Shown here piece after piece: positions 35,403 to 45,275 of a DNA stretch of 55,578 bases. Source of the stretch: Comamonas testosteroni. Its GTDB lineage: Bacteria > Pseudomonadota > Gammaproteobacteria > Burkholderiales > Burkholderiaceae_C. Position numbers and translations under genes: made by a program. Location: positions 1 through 55,578 of the forward strand of contig NZ_KZ984468.1 in NCBI RefSeq assembly GCF_003569915.1, in the 5' to 3' direction. The first letter of the stretch is position 1; every line of letters begins with the position of its first letter. The notes below the pieces were generated by a model. That model saw nothing but the letters and a program-made list of their open reading frames with translations. It did no database searches and was not told the origin of the DNA.

Positions 35403-36824
35403 TTACCAGAGCCGGGCTTTGAAGCGGTCACGCCCGGAGGTCTTGGCGTCGTACAAGGCCTGATCTGCATGCTGCAGCAGCGCGTCCAGACTCTGGTGCT
35501 GACCCAGGCGTGTGATGTGCACCAGGCCAATGCTGACCGTGGCCGTGATGACGCCATGCACCGTGGGCACGCGCAGCTCACGCGTGGCCTGGTTGATGCG
35601 CTCGGCAATCTCCAGCGCGGCCTCTCGGTCTAGCTGGGGGAGCACCACGGCAAATTCCTCACCGCCCATGCGGCCCACAATGTCTTGCACGCGCAGCACC
35701 CGGGTCAAAGTCTGGCTGAAGGCGCGCAGCAGCTCGTCACCGCCAGCGTGACCAAAGCTGTCGTTGACCTGCTTGAAATGGTCCAGATCGAGCATGAAGA
35801 CCGCCACAGGCTGCCCGTCATGCGCGCAGCGGCCGAGCATGCGCTGCCCCTGGCTCAGAAAAGCGCCACGCGCCAGTACATCGGTCAGGAAGTCGTGATT
35901 GACTGCGTGACTGAGCTTGCGCATCAGTTCGGTGCGTGCCAGATGCGAGCCCGCGACGGCCAGCGGGCCCAGGATCAACATGCTCAGTCCAATGCGAAAT
36001 GAGACGGTGTCCAGGAAATGCGCGGGCGTGAAGTCGAACGAGCCCACGGAGATGGCAATCATCTTGCTCAGGCACAGCGCGGCGGTAATCAGGGTCAGCG
36101 TGAAGATCCGGTAGCTCAGCGCACACCACAGCAGGGCGGGCAGCGAGAAAGCCAGGGCGCCCGGGCCACCCAGCCAGTAGCTGGCCACTTCCAGAGCCAC
36201 AACCGACATCACTGGCGCGGCCAGCAGCAGACGGTGGGCCTTGTCTCGGGGTGTGCGGGTCAGCTTGCGTGTCGGCCAGGACAGGATGATGGGCAAAAAC
36301 ACCATGTAGTTGAACCACTCGCCACTGAACCACATGGAAAACGCCTGCCATGGCGGGGTGTTGAAGCTGGCCGAGAGCACGGGTCCACCCATGGCCGCCG
36401 CAACCAATGCGCCCAGGCCGCTGCCCATGAACAGCAGCAGTGCGGAAGACTGGCGCTGCATGAACAAAGTCGCGCTGGCGCGCTTGTGCATCAGCCACCA
36501 GGCGGAGGCCACGCCCAGCATATTGGCGGTGCTCAGCAGTATGGCCACATCGGGGCGGCTACCGGTGACCAGATCGGCGGTCACATAGCCCACAAAAGCG
36601 GCCATGAAGGTGCCGGGTCTCACCCATTGCGGTTTGTGCAGCAAGGTGCCCAGCAGTACCGCATTGGCCGGCCAGATGGCGGACAGAAAGCCAATGGGGC
36701 GCGCCCAGATGCCAAGCAGGGAAAAAACGAAGACCAGAGCGCCCACCACGACAGCAGCGATCAATGAGGCAGAGGAGGGGGTCTGCTGCATGGTGCTGTG
36801 CTGAGGTGAAGGAGCTTCGGTCAT
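35403..36824 (-). CDS. MASE1-type diguanylate cyclase
   Basis: This 473-residue protein has a MASE1-like sensor of about eight membrane helices (residues about 20-300, with LSAIWPANAVLLGTLL early on) and a C-terminal GGDEF domain. The signature is intact (GRMGGEEFAVVLP), as are the Mg/GTP residues in FMLDLDHFKQVNDSFGH. An RVQD at five residues before GGEEF is a complete RXXD inhibitory site, so product feedback by c-di-GMP is expected. It makes c-di-GMP in response to an unknown membrane signal. Confidence 0.9.
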   Translation of the reverse strand: MTEAPSPQHSTMQQTPSSASLIAAVVVGALVFVFSLLGIWARPIGFLSAIWPANAVLLGTLLHKPQWVRPGTFMAAFVGYVTADLVTGSRPDVAILLSTANMLGVASAWWLMHKRASATLFMQRQSSALLLFMGSGLGALVAAAMGGPVLSASFNTPPWQAFSMWFSGEWFNYMVFLPIILSWPTRKLTRTPRDKAHRLLLAAPVMSVVALEVASYWLGGPGALAFSLPALLWCALSYRIFTLTLITAALCLSKMIAISVGSFDFTPAHFLDTVSFRIGLSMLILGPLAVAGSHLARTELMRKLSHAVNHDFLTDVLARGAFLSQGQRMLGRCAHDGQPVAVFMLDLDHFKQVNDSFGHAGGDELLRAFSQTLTRVLRVQDIVGRMGGEEFAVVLPQLDREAALEIAERINQATRELRVPTVHGVITATVSIGLVHITRLGQHQSLDALLQHADQALYDAKTSGRDRFKARLW

Positions 36825-37041
36825 AAAGCAAATGCCGCGAGCCAGTGGTCCGGGAAAGCGTTAAAGATACATATCCAAGGAGTTGTGAAAAATTACCTCA
36901 GATACGCGCCATTTGCATCCAGTGTGACAAAGTATTAATTGGGATCTTGTCGGCATTCAGGCCGCATTAGTAGGTTTGAAACCTCAATTGACGAATCTTT
37001 TCAATTGAAAACGGCAATACTGGGTAGTTGGTCAGTGAAAT

Positions 37042-37076
37042 GTAAAAAAGCCAGAGGCAGGCTCTGGCTTTTTTAC
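37042..37076. terminator. bidirectional rho-independent terminator downstream of tgt
   Basis: AAAAAAGCCAGAG and CTCTGGCTTTTTT are exact inverted copies around GCAGG, extended by GT/AC. A U-run follows in both directions. It lies about 30 bases after the tgt stop codon on the minus strand. Confidence 0.93.
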
Positions 37077-37107
37077 GGGTGTTGCAGCTTGTCTGGCTTG
37101 ACGTGGA

Positions 37108-38286
<1,179 letters not shown>

Positions 38287-38402
38287 CTATTTTCCCAGAT
38301 GCCGGAGCGAGCTGCCGCAATAGCCTGTTCTTGACCTAGATCGGCCTCCAGTCTTTGCTGGCTGCGCCTACACTGGTTTTGTTCAACAACAAGGAGAGCC
38401 AG

Positions 38403-38870
38403 ATGGTCAAGATCATGATTGCAGTGGACGGGTCCGAGGCTTCGCTGGAAGGCGTGCGCCACGCCATCAGGCTTACACAGCAAGGGCTGAATGCTCACTT
38501 TGTGATTGCGCATGTGCAAAAAGAGGCCTCGCTGCTGGAGCTGGCCACCGTGGACTCGGACCTGATCGCCAATGCCAGCATCGATGCCGGTATGGATCTT
38601 GTGGCCCCGGCGCAGGAACTGCTCAATGCCGCGGGCGCTGCCTATGAGGTGGAAATCAGCCTGGGCGAGCCAGGCAACACGCTGATCGACATTGCCGAAA
38701 GCACAGGGTGTGAGCAGATCATCATCGGTGCCACGGGGCAGGGTGGCCTGACCAGCATTCTGATTGGCTCGGTCTCACGCGAAGTGGCGCGCCATAGCCG
38801 TCTTCCGGTGACGATCGTGAAGCTGCCTGAAGTGCCGGACGCGGAGGACTTGGTGCAAGAGGAGTCCTGA
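38403..38870 (+). CDS. universal stress protein (UspA family)
   Basis: This 155-residue protein has a single Usp domain. MIAVDGSEAS opens it, and the ATP-binding G-x2-G-x9-G-S motif is present as GATGQGGLTSILIGS followed by VSREVARHSRLPVTIV. It is therefore of the ATP-binding type. AAGGAG lies 9 bases before the ATG at 38403, which settles the start. Divergent from tgt. Confidence 0.92.
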   Translation: MVKIMIAVDGSEASLEGVRHAIRLTQQGLNAHFVIAHVQKEASLLELATVDSDLIANASIDAGMDLVAPAQELLNAAGAAYEVEISLGEPGNTLIDIAESTGCEQIIIGATGQGGLTSILIGSVSREVARHSRLPVTIVKLPEVPDAEDLVQEES

Positions 38871-38871
38871 T

Positions 38872-38920
38872 TTGATAGCTATAAGTGCTTGATATTCAAG
38901 GACTAGAGGCCTGTTTTGCT
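38872..38920 (+). repeat. dispersed ~44-bp AT-rich repeat, copy 8
   Basis: The copy begins TTGATAGCTATAAG and contains TTCAAGGACTAGAGGCCTG and a T-rich end. It starts 2 bases after the usp stop codon and is the clearest copy. Confidence 0.8.
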
Positions 38921-38925
38921 TCAAA

Positions 38926-39357
38926 TCAGGCCGCGCGGCGCTGCTGGGCGGATTCGCGGCGCTGCCAGTGACTGCGGTTGGCTGATGGCTGCGCGCCAAA
39001 CTTGCCGTGGGGCAGGCTCGCCAGCCGCATCAGCAGCCGGCGGCAATAGCCCTGCAGGCTCAGACATTTGTTGATTTCCTCTTCGGGCAGCGGTCCGGAG
39101 ACGACAACCAGCCGGTCCGCCCCGTCCCAGTCTCCGGCCATACGCAGGCGTCGTTGCGCGCCCATGGCCCATGAATTGATGCGCGTAGGGTGGCCGTGCT
39201 GATGCACGCGCCCCGTGTCGCGGTCAAACGCAATGGCGACCAGCTCTGTCTTGAGGCGATACGGCCGCTCACCCGTGATGGCGTTGAGCGCATCGCGCAT
39301 GTCGTACAAGTAGTAGTGCCCGGACCTGAGCTGATATCGCAGATGCTGTAAATCCAT
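38926..39357 (-). CDS. hypothetical protein, 143 residues
   Basis: I do not recognise this protein. It begins MDLQHLRYQLRSGHYYLYDM, is soluble and basic, and ends in an Arg/Gln-rich tail (SHWQRRESAQQRRAA). An AAAGGG lies about 8 bases before the ATG, and base composition matches core genes. A real gene is likely but its function is unknown. It lies between the repeat after usp and the MarR regulator, on the same strand as the latter. Confidence 0.6.
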   Translation of the reverse strand: MDLQHLRYQLRSGHYYLYDMRDALNAITGERPYRLKTELVAIAFDRDTGRVHQHGHPTRINSWAMGAQRRLRMAGDWDGADRLVVVSGPLPEEEINKCLSLQGYCRRLLMRLASLPHGKFGAQPSANRSHWQRRESAQQRRAA

Positions 39358-39444
39358 GAACCATGCCCTTTAAAGCGTGAGCCACGCAGGACTGCGTGCA
39401 GGGCATTGTCCACGAATCCGCCTGAAACAGGGTGCTTTTCTGGC

Positions 39445-39960
39445 TTACTCGCTCTGAGACTGATTCAGCACAAGCCTGAGCTTGCCCAATTGCTCATACA
39501 GATCGCGCGCGCTATCACCGCCCAGCGGCTCCAACAATTGCTCAAGCCACGACTCATGTGCCGCAGCCATGGCGCTGAATTGCTTTTTGCCCATCTTTGT
39601 CAACCGCACGATCATGGAGCGACGATCTTCCTCGTCGGCCACGCGTTCGACCAATCCCTCGGCCTCCAACTGGTCGGTCAACCCCGTCACATTGCCGCCA
39701 GTCACCATCAGATATTCGGACAGTGTCTTCATGCGCAGCCCTTTCGGAAAGCGGCTGAGCTGGGCCAGATAGTCAAAGCGCGGCAGCGTGGTGCCGAACT
39801 CGTTGCGCAAATGTCCGCGAATGACCTGCTCGATCTGCGTGCTGCAGGTCAGCAGCCGCAACCACAGGCGCACGGCTTGATGCTCGTCATGTGACAGACC
39901 CGCTTCACGACCAAGCGCTTCAGGTGCTGCGAGATAGGAGTCCAGATTGGATTTGGCCAT
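39445..39960 (-). CDS. MarR-family regulator of the aryl-CoA cluster
   Basis: This 171-residue protein has a winged helix-turn-helix of MarR type at residues about 60-125: MKTLSEYLMVTGGNVTGLTD as recognition helices and DEEDRRSMIVRLTKMGKKQF as the wing. Flanking helices form the dimer interface. It is divergent from the aryl-CoA monooxygenase/reductase gene with 125 bases between them. By analogy with MarR regulators of aromatic pathways it is likely to repress the cluster and to respond to an aromatic acid or its CoA thioester; this is inferred from position. Confidence 0.88.
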   Translation of the reverse strand: MAKSNLDSYLAAPEALGREAGLSHDEHQAVRLWLRLLTCSTQIEQVIRGHLRNEFGTTLPRFDYLAQLSRFPKGLRMKTLSEYLMVTGGNVTGLTDQLEAEGLVERVADEEDRRSMIVRLTKMGKKQFSAMAAAHESWLEQLLEPLGGDSARDLYEQLGKLRLVLNQSQSE

Positions 39961-40023
39961 GGCTCGAATGGTGCGTTGGAGTCCGCATCTCAGGTTCAGG
40001 GTTAGGCCCGATTTTAGTCAAAA

Positions 40024-40033
40024 ATTCATGAAT
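40024..40033. promoter_or_regulatory. candidate MarR operator
   Basis: ATTCATGAAT is a perfect 10-bp palindrome in the AT-rich 125-base region between the divergent MarR and monooxygenase/reductase genes. MarR dimers bind such inverted repeats. The site is about 50 bases before the operon start codon. No experimental or comparative support is available. Confidence 0.35.
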
Positions 40034-40085
40034 CAATAATTTAGACATAAAGTAATTTTCAACGAGCCATGAACGGATCTCAGTG

Positions 40086-42416
40086 ATGAAAATTGTCTGC
40101 ATAGGCGGTGGCCCCGCCGGTCTGTATTTCGCGCTGCTGATGAAGCAGATGAACCCTGCTCATGACATCCGTGTGATTGAGCGCAACAAGCCCTACGACA
40201 CCTTTGGCTGGGGTGTGGTGTTCTCGGATGCCACCATGGACAACATGCGCCAGTGGGACCCGGTCACGGCGGCGGAAATTGAGCAGGCCTTCAACCACTG
40301 GGACGACATCGAGCTGCTGTTCAAAGGCCGCAAGATCCGCTCGGGCGGCCATGGCTTTGTCGGCATCGGGCGCAAGCACCTGCTCAACATCCTGCAAGCC
40401 CGCTGCGAAGCGCTGGGCGTGCAACTGGTGTTCGAAACCGATGTGAAGGACGACGAGGACTATGCCGACGCGGACCTGATCATTGCCTGCGACGGCGTCA
40501 ACTCGGTCATCCGCAGCAAGTACCAGGACATCTTCAAACCCGACATCGTGGTGCGTCCCAACCGCTACATCTGGCTGGGCACGAACAAGGTGTACGAGGC
40601 CTTCACCTTCGACTTTGTGCGCACCGAGCACGGCTGGTTCCAGGCGCACATCTACAAGTTCGACGACCAGACCTCGACCTTCATCGTCGAAACCACCGAA
40701 GACACCTGGAAAGCCAGCGGCCTGGATAAGGCCGATCAGGCGCAATCCATCGCGTTCTGCGAAAAACTCTTTGCCGACAACCTGCAGGGCGACAAGCTGA
40801 GGACCAATGCCAGGCATCTGCGCGGCTCGGCCTGGATCAACTTCAACCGCGTGGTGTGCGAGCAATGGTGGCTGAAAAACCCGAAAGGCAGCCATGTGGT
40901 GCTGATGGGCGATGCGGTGCACACGGCGCACTTTGCCATCGGCTCGGGCACCAAGCTGGCGATTGAAGACGCGATCGAGCTGGCGCGGCAGTTCCAGATC
41001 GCGGGCGATACCAAAGAACATATTCCTGAAGTGCTGGCTGCCTACCAGGAAGTGCGCCGCGTGGAAACGCTGCGCATCCAGAACGCTGCGTGGAATGCGA
41101 TGGAGTGGTTTGAGGTTTGTGGCGAGCGCTACTGCGACCAGCTCGAACCCGAGCAGTTCATGTATTCCATGCTCACACGCAGCCAGCGCATCAGCCACGA
41201 AAACCTGCGCCTGCGCGATGCGCAATGGCTGGGCGGTTACGAGAAATGGCTGGCCGAGAAAAATGGCGTTGCTGTGGACGGCAAGGCGCCGCCACCGATG
41301 TTCCTGCCTTACACGGTGCGCGGCCTTACGCTGAAAAACCGTATCGTGGTCTCGCCCATGGCGCAGTACTCTGCCGTCGATGGCGTGCCCGGCGATTACC
41401 ACCTCATGCACCTGGGCGCGCGTGCCATGGGCGGCGCGGGTCTGGTGTTTGCCGAGATGGCCTGCGTCAGCCCGGAAGGCCGTATCACGCCCGGCTGCCC
41501 CGGCACCTACAACGAAGTGCAAAAGCAAGCCTGGAAGCGCATCTGCGATTGGATTCATCAATACACCGATGCCAAGTTCGCCATGCAGATCGGCCATGCT
41601 GGCGCCAAGGCATCGACCCGCCTGGCTTGGGACGGCACCGATCTGCCGCTGGAGCAAGGCAATTGGCCGATCATGGCTGCGTCCGAGCAGCAGTATCTGC
41701 AAGGTGTGAGCCAGACCGCCAAGGCTATGACGCGCGCTGACATGGACGAGGTCAAGCAGCAGTTTGTGCATGCCGCGCAAATGGCTGCCGAGATCGGCGT
41801 GGACTGGCTGGAGCTGCACTGCGCCCACGGTTACCTGCTGTCCGGCTTTATCTCACCGCTGACCAACCATCGCACCGATGAATACGGCGGCAGTCTGGAA
41901 AACCGCCTGCGCTATCCGCTGGAAGTGTTCCGTGCCATGCGCGCCGTCTGGCCGCAAGACAAACCCATGTCGGTGCGTATCTCGGCCACCGACTGGGTGC
42001 CCGGCGGCACGACGGCGGAAGACGCGGTGCAGATAGCGGCTGCCTTCAAGGCAGCGGGTGCGGATGTGATCGACGTGTCGTCCGGCCAGGTGAGCAAACA
42101 GGAAAAGCCGGTTTATGGCCGCATGTTCCAGACCCCGTTTGCCGACCGCGTGCGCCAGGAGGCGGGTATCGCCACCATCGCCGTGGGCGCCATCAGCGAG
42201 GCCGACCACGCCAACTCCATCATTGCCGCTGGCCGTGCCGACCTGTGCGCGGTGGCCAGGCCGCATCTGGCCAACCCCAATTGGACGCTGACCGAAGCTG
42301 CCAAGATTGGCTACACGCCCATCAGCTGGCCCAAGCAGTTGTACCAAGGCAAGCGCCAGATGGAGAGCCTTTTCGAGCGCGAGAAGGCTCAGCAAGCCGC
42401 AGCAGGTGGGCACTGA
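40086..42416 (+). CDS. aryl-CoA monooxygenase/reductase (2-aminobenzoyl-CoA or salicylyl-CoA type)
   Basis: This 776-residue protein is a fusion. The N-terminal part (residues 1 to about 380) is an FAD aromatic hydroxylase with [14 protein letters not shown] and [20 protein letters not shown]. The C-terminal part (about 395-765) is an Old-Yellow-Enzyme barrel with [31 protein letters not shown] and [10 protein letters not shown]. The known enzyme of this build is 2-aminobenzoyl-CoA monooxygenase/reductase of Azoarcus evansii, which hydroxylates and then reduces the ring; the same build is annotated as salicylyl-CoA 5-hydroxylase/oxidoreductase. The CoA ligase and beta-oxidation-like genes downstream favour the anthranilate role. 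ATG at 40086 is preferred over the GTG just before. The SDR gene begins 1 base after its stop codon. Confidence 0.88.
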   Translation: MKIVCIGGGPAGLYFALLMKQMNPAHDIRVIERNKPYDTFGWGVVFSDATMDNMRQWDPVTAAEIEQAFNHWDDIELLFKGRKIRSGGHGFVGIGRKHLLNILQARCEALGVQLVFETDVKDDEDYADADLIIACDGVNSVIRSKYQDIFKPDIVVRPNRYIWLGTNKVYEAFTFDFVRTEHGWFQAHIYKFDDQTSTFIVETTEDTWKASGLDKADQAQSIAFCEKLFADNLQGDKLRTNARHLRGSAWINFNRVVCEQWWLKNPKGSHVVLMGDAVHTAHFAIGSGTKLAIEDAIELARQFQIAGDTKEHIPEVLAAYQEVRRVETLRIQNAAWNAMEWFEVCGERYCDQLEPEQFMYSMLTRSQRISHENLRLRDAQWLGGYEKWLAEKNGVAVDGKAPPPMFLPYTVRGLTLKNRIVVSPMAQYSAVDGVPGDYHLMHLGARAMGGAGLVFAEMACVSPEGRITPGCPGTYNEVQKQAWKRICDWIHQYTDAKFAMQIGHAGAKASTRLAWDGTDLPLEQGNWPIMAASEQQYLQGVSQTAKAMTRADMDEVKQQFVHAAQMAAEIGVDWLELHCAHGYLLSGFISPLTNHRTDEYGGSLENRLRYPLEVFRAMRAVWPQDKPMSVRISATDWVPGGTTAEDAVQIAAAFKAAGADVIDVSSGQVSKQEKPVYGRMFQTPFADRVRQEAGIATIAVGAISEADHANSIIAAGRADLCAVARPHLANPNWTLTEAAKIGYTPISWPKQLYQGKRQMESLFEREKAQQAAAGGH

Positions 42417-42417
42417 T

Positions 42418-43188
42418 ATGGCAAACGATCTGCAAGACCAGCACGCCTTGGTGACAGGCGCGGGGCAAGGCATTGGCGAGGCCATCGCACGCCAGCTTTT
42501 GGCGCACGGAGCCAAGGTGACCGTGCTGGGGCGTAGTGCAGAAAGCTTGAAAAAGCTGGTGGATGAAAACCCCGGTCAATGCCAGATGGTGCTGGCCGAT
42601 GTGGCGCAGGAGTCCGAGGTCGTTGCCGCGTTCGCCAAGGCGGCGTACTGGAATGGTGCTATCGATATTTTGGTGAACAACGCGGGCCAGGCCAGCAGTT
42701 CACCGTTCATGCGCATGGATGCCGTGCACTGGCAAAACATGCTGGACGTGAACCTGACGGGCACCATGCTTTGCACGCAGCAGGTGCTTCCCGGCATGGT
42801 GCAGGCCGGTTATGGGCGCATCGTCAACGTGGCCAGCACAGCGGGTTTGACGGGCTACGCCTATGTCGCAGCCTATGTGGCGGCCAAGCATGGCGTGGTG
42901 GGGCTGACGCGCGCACTGGCGCTGGAATTTGCGCAAAAAGGCATCACGATCAATGCCGTCTGTCCCGGCTATACCGAAACTGAAATCATGAAAACCAGCA
43001 TACAGCGCGTGGTCGAGAAAACGGGCCGCACCCCCGAGCAAGCCATGGCCGAGTTTGTCAAAGGCAACCCGCAAGGGCGGCTGGTGCAGCCGCAGGAAGT
43101 GGCCGATGCCGTGCTGTGGCTATGCGGCAAAGGTGCAGGCGCTATCACTGGGCAGGCCATCGCTGTTGCGGGCGGCGAAGTGATGTAA
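42418..43188 (+). CDS. SDR-family oxidoreductase
   Basis: This 256-residue short-chain dehydrogenase has the cofactor motif TGAGQGIG (residues about 13-20), NNAG, and the Ser-Tyr-Lys set as [10 protein letters not shown] and [11 protein letters not shown]. The C-terminal [12 protein letters not shown] is typical of FabG-like members. In the cluster it would oxidise a hydroxyacyl-CoA intermediate of 2-aminobenzoyl-CoA breakdown, an assignment from context. It begins 1 base after the stop of the monooxygenase/reductase gene, consistent with translational coupling. Confidence 0.88.
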   Translation: MANDLQDQHALVTGAGQGIGEAIARQLLAHGAKVTVLGRSAESLKKLVDENPGQCQMVLADVAQESEVVAAFAKAAYWNGAIDILVNNAGQASSSPFMRMDAVHWQNMLDVNLTGTMLCTQQVLPGMVQAGYGRIVNVASTAGLTGYAYVAAYVAAKHGVVGLTRALALEFAQKGITINAVCPGYTETEIMKTSIQRVVEKTGRTPEQAMAEFVKGNPQGRLVQPQEVADAVLWLCGKGAGAITGQAIAVAGGEVM

Positions 43189-43202
43189 AGACAAGGAAAC
43201 CC

Positions 43203-44057
43203 ATGAGCACGTACAACATTGATCCAGCGCTGGTCGCTGGCAACCACCAGTATCTGGCCGGCTATGAGGCCAAGCATTTTCTGTGGCAGGTGGCCGATGG
43301 CGTGGCAACCATCACGCTGAACCGGCCAGAGCGCAAAAACCCGCTGACTTTTGACTCCTATGCCGAGCTGCGTGATCTGTTTCACAACCTCAAGTGGGCG
43401 CAGGATGTGAAAGCCGTGGTCATCGTGGGTGATGGCGGCAACTTCTGCTCTGGCGGTGATGTGCATGAAATCATCGGACCGCTGGTCGCCTTGAAGACAC
43501 CGGAGCTGTTGATGTTCACCCGCATGACGGGCGAGCTGGTCAAGATGATGCGAGCCTGCCCGCAGCCCATCATCGCGGCCGTCGATGGCGTGTGTGCTGG
43601 CGCTGGTGCCATCATGGCCATGGCTTCCGACATGCGCCTGGGCACGGCGCGCAGCAAAACGGCTTTCCTGTTCAACCGCGTGGGGCTGGCGGGCTGCGAT
43701 ATGGGTGCCTGTGCTTTTCTGCCACGCATCATTGGCCAGGGCCGCGCGAGCGAGCTGCTCTACACCGGGCGCAGCCTGGGCGGCGAAGAGGGCGAACGCT
43801 GGGGCTTTTTCAACCGCCTGTGCGAGCCTGATGCCGTGCTGGCCGAAGCGCAGAAACTGGCAGCCGATCTGGTTGCAGGGCCGACTTTCGCCAACGGCAT
43901 CACCAAGACCATGCTGCATCAGGAATGGGCGATGACGATTGAGCAAGCTATTGAAGCCGAGGCGCAGGCGCAGGCCATCTGCATGCTGACCGAGGATTTC
44001 TCGCGCGCCTATCACGCCTTTGTGGCCAAGCAAAAACCGAAGTTTGAGGGGAACTGA
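43203..44057 (+). CDS. crotonase-fold (enoyl-CoA hydratase family) protein
   Basis: This 284-residue crotonase has the oxyanion-hole blocks [10 protein letters not shown] and [17 protein letters not shown]. The two catalytic Glu of true enoyl-CoA hydratases are absent: the first position reads [10 protein letters not shown], and the PEI block is replaced by [12 protein letters not shown]. An Asp in GCDMG could serve instead. This suggests a hydrolase, isomerase or ring-opening role rather than simple hydration, which would fit the cluster. AAGGAAA precedes the ATG at 43203, 14 bases after the SDR gene. Confidence 0.85.
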   Translation: MSTYNIDPALVAGNHQYLAGYEAKHFLWQVADGVATITLNRPERKNPLTFDSYAELRDLFHNLKWAQDVKAVVIVGDGGNFCSGGDVHEIIGPLVALKTPELLMFTRMTGELVKMMRACPQPIIAAVDGVCAGAGAIMAMASDMRLGTARSKTAFLFNRVGLAGCDMGACAFLPRIIGQGRASELLYTGRSLGGEEGERWGFFNRLCEPDAVLAEAQKLAADLVAGPTFANGITKTMLHQEWAMTIEQAIEAEAQAQAICMLTEDFSRAYHAFVAKQKPKFEGN

Positions 44058-44058
44058 A

Positions 44059-45222
44059 ATGGCGGATAAAAGCTATCTGAAGTGGCCGTTTTTTGAGCCT
44101 CGTCATGCCGAGCTGGCAACCCGGCTGGACGCGTGGGCCGCGCAGCATGTGGCCCATGTGCACAGCGATGACAACGATGCAGACTGCCGCCAGCTGGTCA
44201 AGGCGCTGGGTGCTGAAGGCTGGTTGCGCCATGCGGTGGCTGGAACAGAAAACGGAGGCGCTGGCGCGCAGATCGATACCCGATCCATCTGCCTGATTCG
44301 CGAGACTTTGGCGCGCCATAACGGGCTGGCGGATTTTGCATTTGCCATGCAGGGCCTGGGCTCTGGCGCGATCTCCATCGATGGCTCTGCGGAGCAGAAA
44401 AAGCGCTATCTCACGCGTGTTGCCAGCGGTGAAGCGATCTCGGCCTTTGCGCTGTCCGAGCCTGAGGCTGGATCGGACGTGGCGGCCATGGCTTGCGAAG
44501 CCAGGCTCGATGGCGATCACTACGTCATCAATGGCGAGAAGACCTGGATTTCCAACGGTGGCATTGCCGACTTTTACGTGGTCTTTGTACGCACGGGCGA
44601 AGCTGCTGGGTCGCGCGGCATCTCGGCCTTGATTGTGGAAGCAGGGACGCCGGGTTTTGAGATTGCCGAGCGCATCAATGTCATTGCGCCGCACCCGTTG
44701 GCGCGTCTCAAATTCACCAACTGCCGTGTGCCCGTGAGCCAGCGTGTGGGCGCAGCGGGCGAGGGCTTCAAGGTGGCGATGCGCACGCTGGATGTGTTTC
44801 GCACTTCGGTAGCGGCTGCCGCGCTGGGCTTTGCGCGCCGGGCCATGGATGAGGCCTTGCACCGCGCCACCACACGCAAGATGTTCAACGGCGTGCTGGC
44901 GGACTTTCAGCTCACGCAGGCCAAGCTGGCGCAGATGGCGACCATGATCGACAGCGCCGCGCTGCTGACCTACCGCGCCGCATGGCAGCGTGACCAGGGC
45001 GAGAACGTGACGCGTGAAGCGGCCATGGCCAAGATGACGGCGACCGAAAACGCGCAGCAGGTGATTGATGCGGCGGTGCAGATGTGGGGCGGCCTGGGGG
45101 TGGTCAGCGAGCAGCCCGTGGAGCGCCTGTACCGCGAGATTCGCGCACTGCGCATCTATGAGGGTGCGACCGAGGTGCAGCAACTCATCATCGGGCGCGA
45201 CCTTATCAAAAATCATAGCTGA
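44059..45222 (+). CDS. acyl-CoA dehydrogenase family protein
   Basis: This 387-residue flavoprotein has the ACAD signatures [16 protein letters not shown] (FAD/substrate loop), [14 protein letters not shown], and the C-terminal [18 protein letters not shown] with the catalytic-base Glu. It would introduce a double bond into a CoA-thioester intermediate of the aromatic pathway. The ATG lies 1 base after the crotonase stop. Its last codons and stop (KNHS-stop) lie within copy 9 of the dispersed repeat. Confidence 0.9.
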   Translation: MADKSYLKWPFFEPRHAELATRLDAWAAQHVAHVHSDDNDADCRQLVKALGAEGWLRHAVAGTENGGAGAQIDTRSICLIRETLARHNGLADFAFAMQGLGSGAISIDGSAEQKKRYLTRVASGEAISAFALSEPEAGSDVAAMACEARLDGDHYVINGEKTWISNGGIADFYVVFVRTGEAAGSRGISALIVEAGTPGFEIAERINVIAPHPLARLKFTNCRVPVSQRVGAAGEGFKVAMRTLDVFRTSVAAAALGFARRAMDEALHRATTRKMFNGVLADFQLTQAKLAQMATMIDSAALLTYRAAWQRDQGENVTREAAMAKMTATENAQQVIDAAVQMWGGLGVVSEQPVERLYREIRALRIYEGATEVQQLIIGRDLIKNHS

Positions 45223-45260
45223 CAGCCTATATCGATCAAGGACTGGTAACTGTATTTGCT
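45214..45260 (+). repeat. dispersed ~44-bp AT-rich repeat, copy 9
   Basis: The copy begins CATAGCTGACAGCCTATATC and contains ATCAAGGACTGG. It contains the stop codon of the acyl-CoA dehydrogenase gene and fills most of the gap before the ligase. Confidence 0.75.
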
Positions 45261-45275
45261 TGAAAGGTTGGATCC

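Noticed and set aside
40080..41828. 582-residue minus-strand frame opposite the monooxygenase/reductase, and a similar one opposite the CoA ligase (45213-46895)
   Set aside because: Both are antisense shadows of clearly recognisable enzymes.
40086..42416. Salicylyl-CoA/gentisate pathway as the primary role
   Set aside because: No gentisate dioxygenase or related genes follow; the crotonase, SDR and acyl-CoA dehydrogenase genes fit the 2-aminobenzoyl-CoA route better, though the enzyme build alone does not decide.
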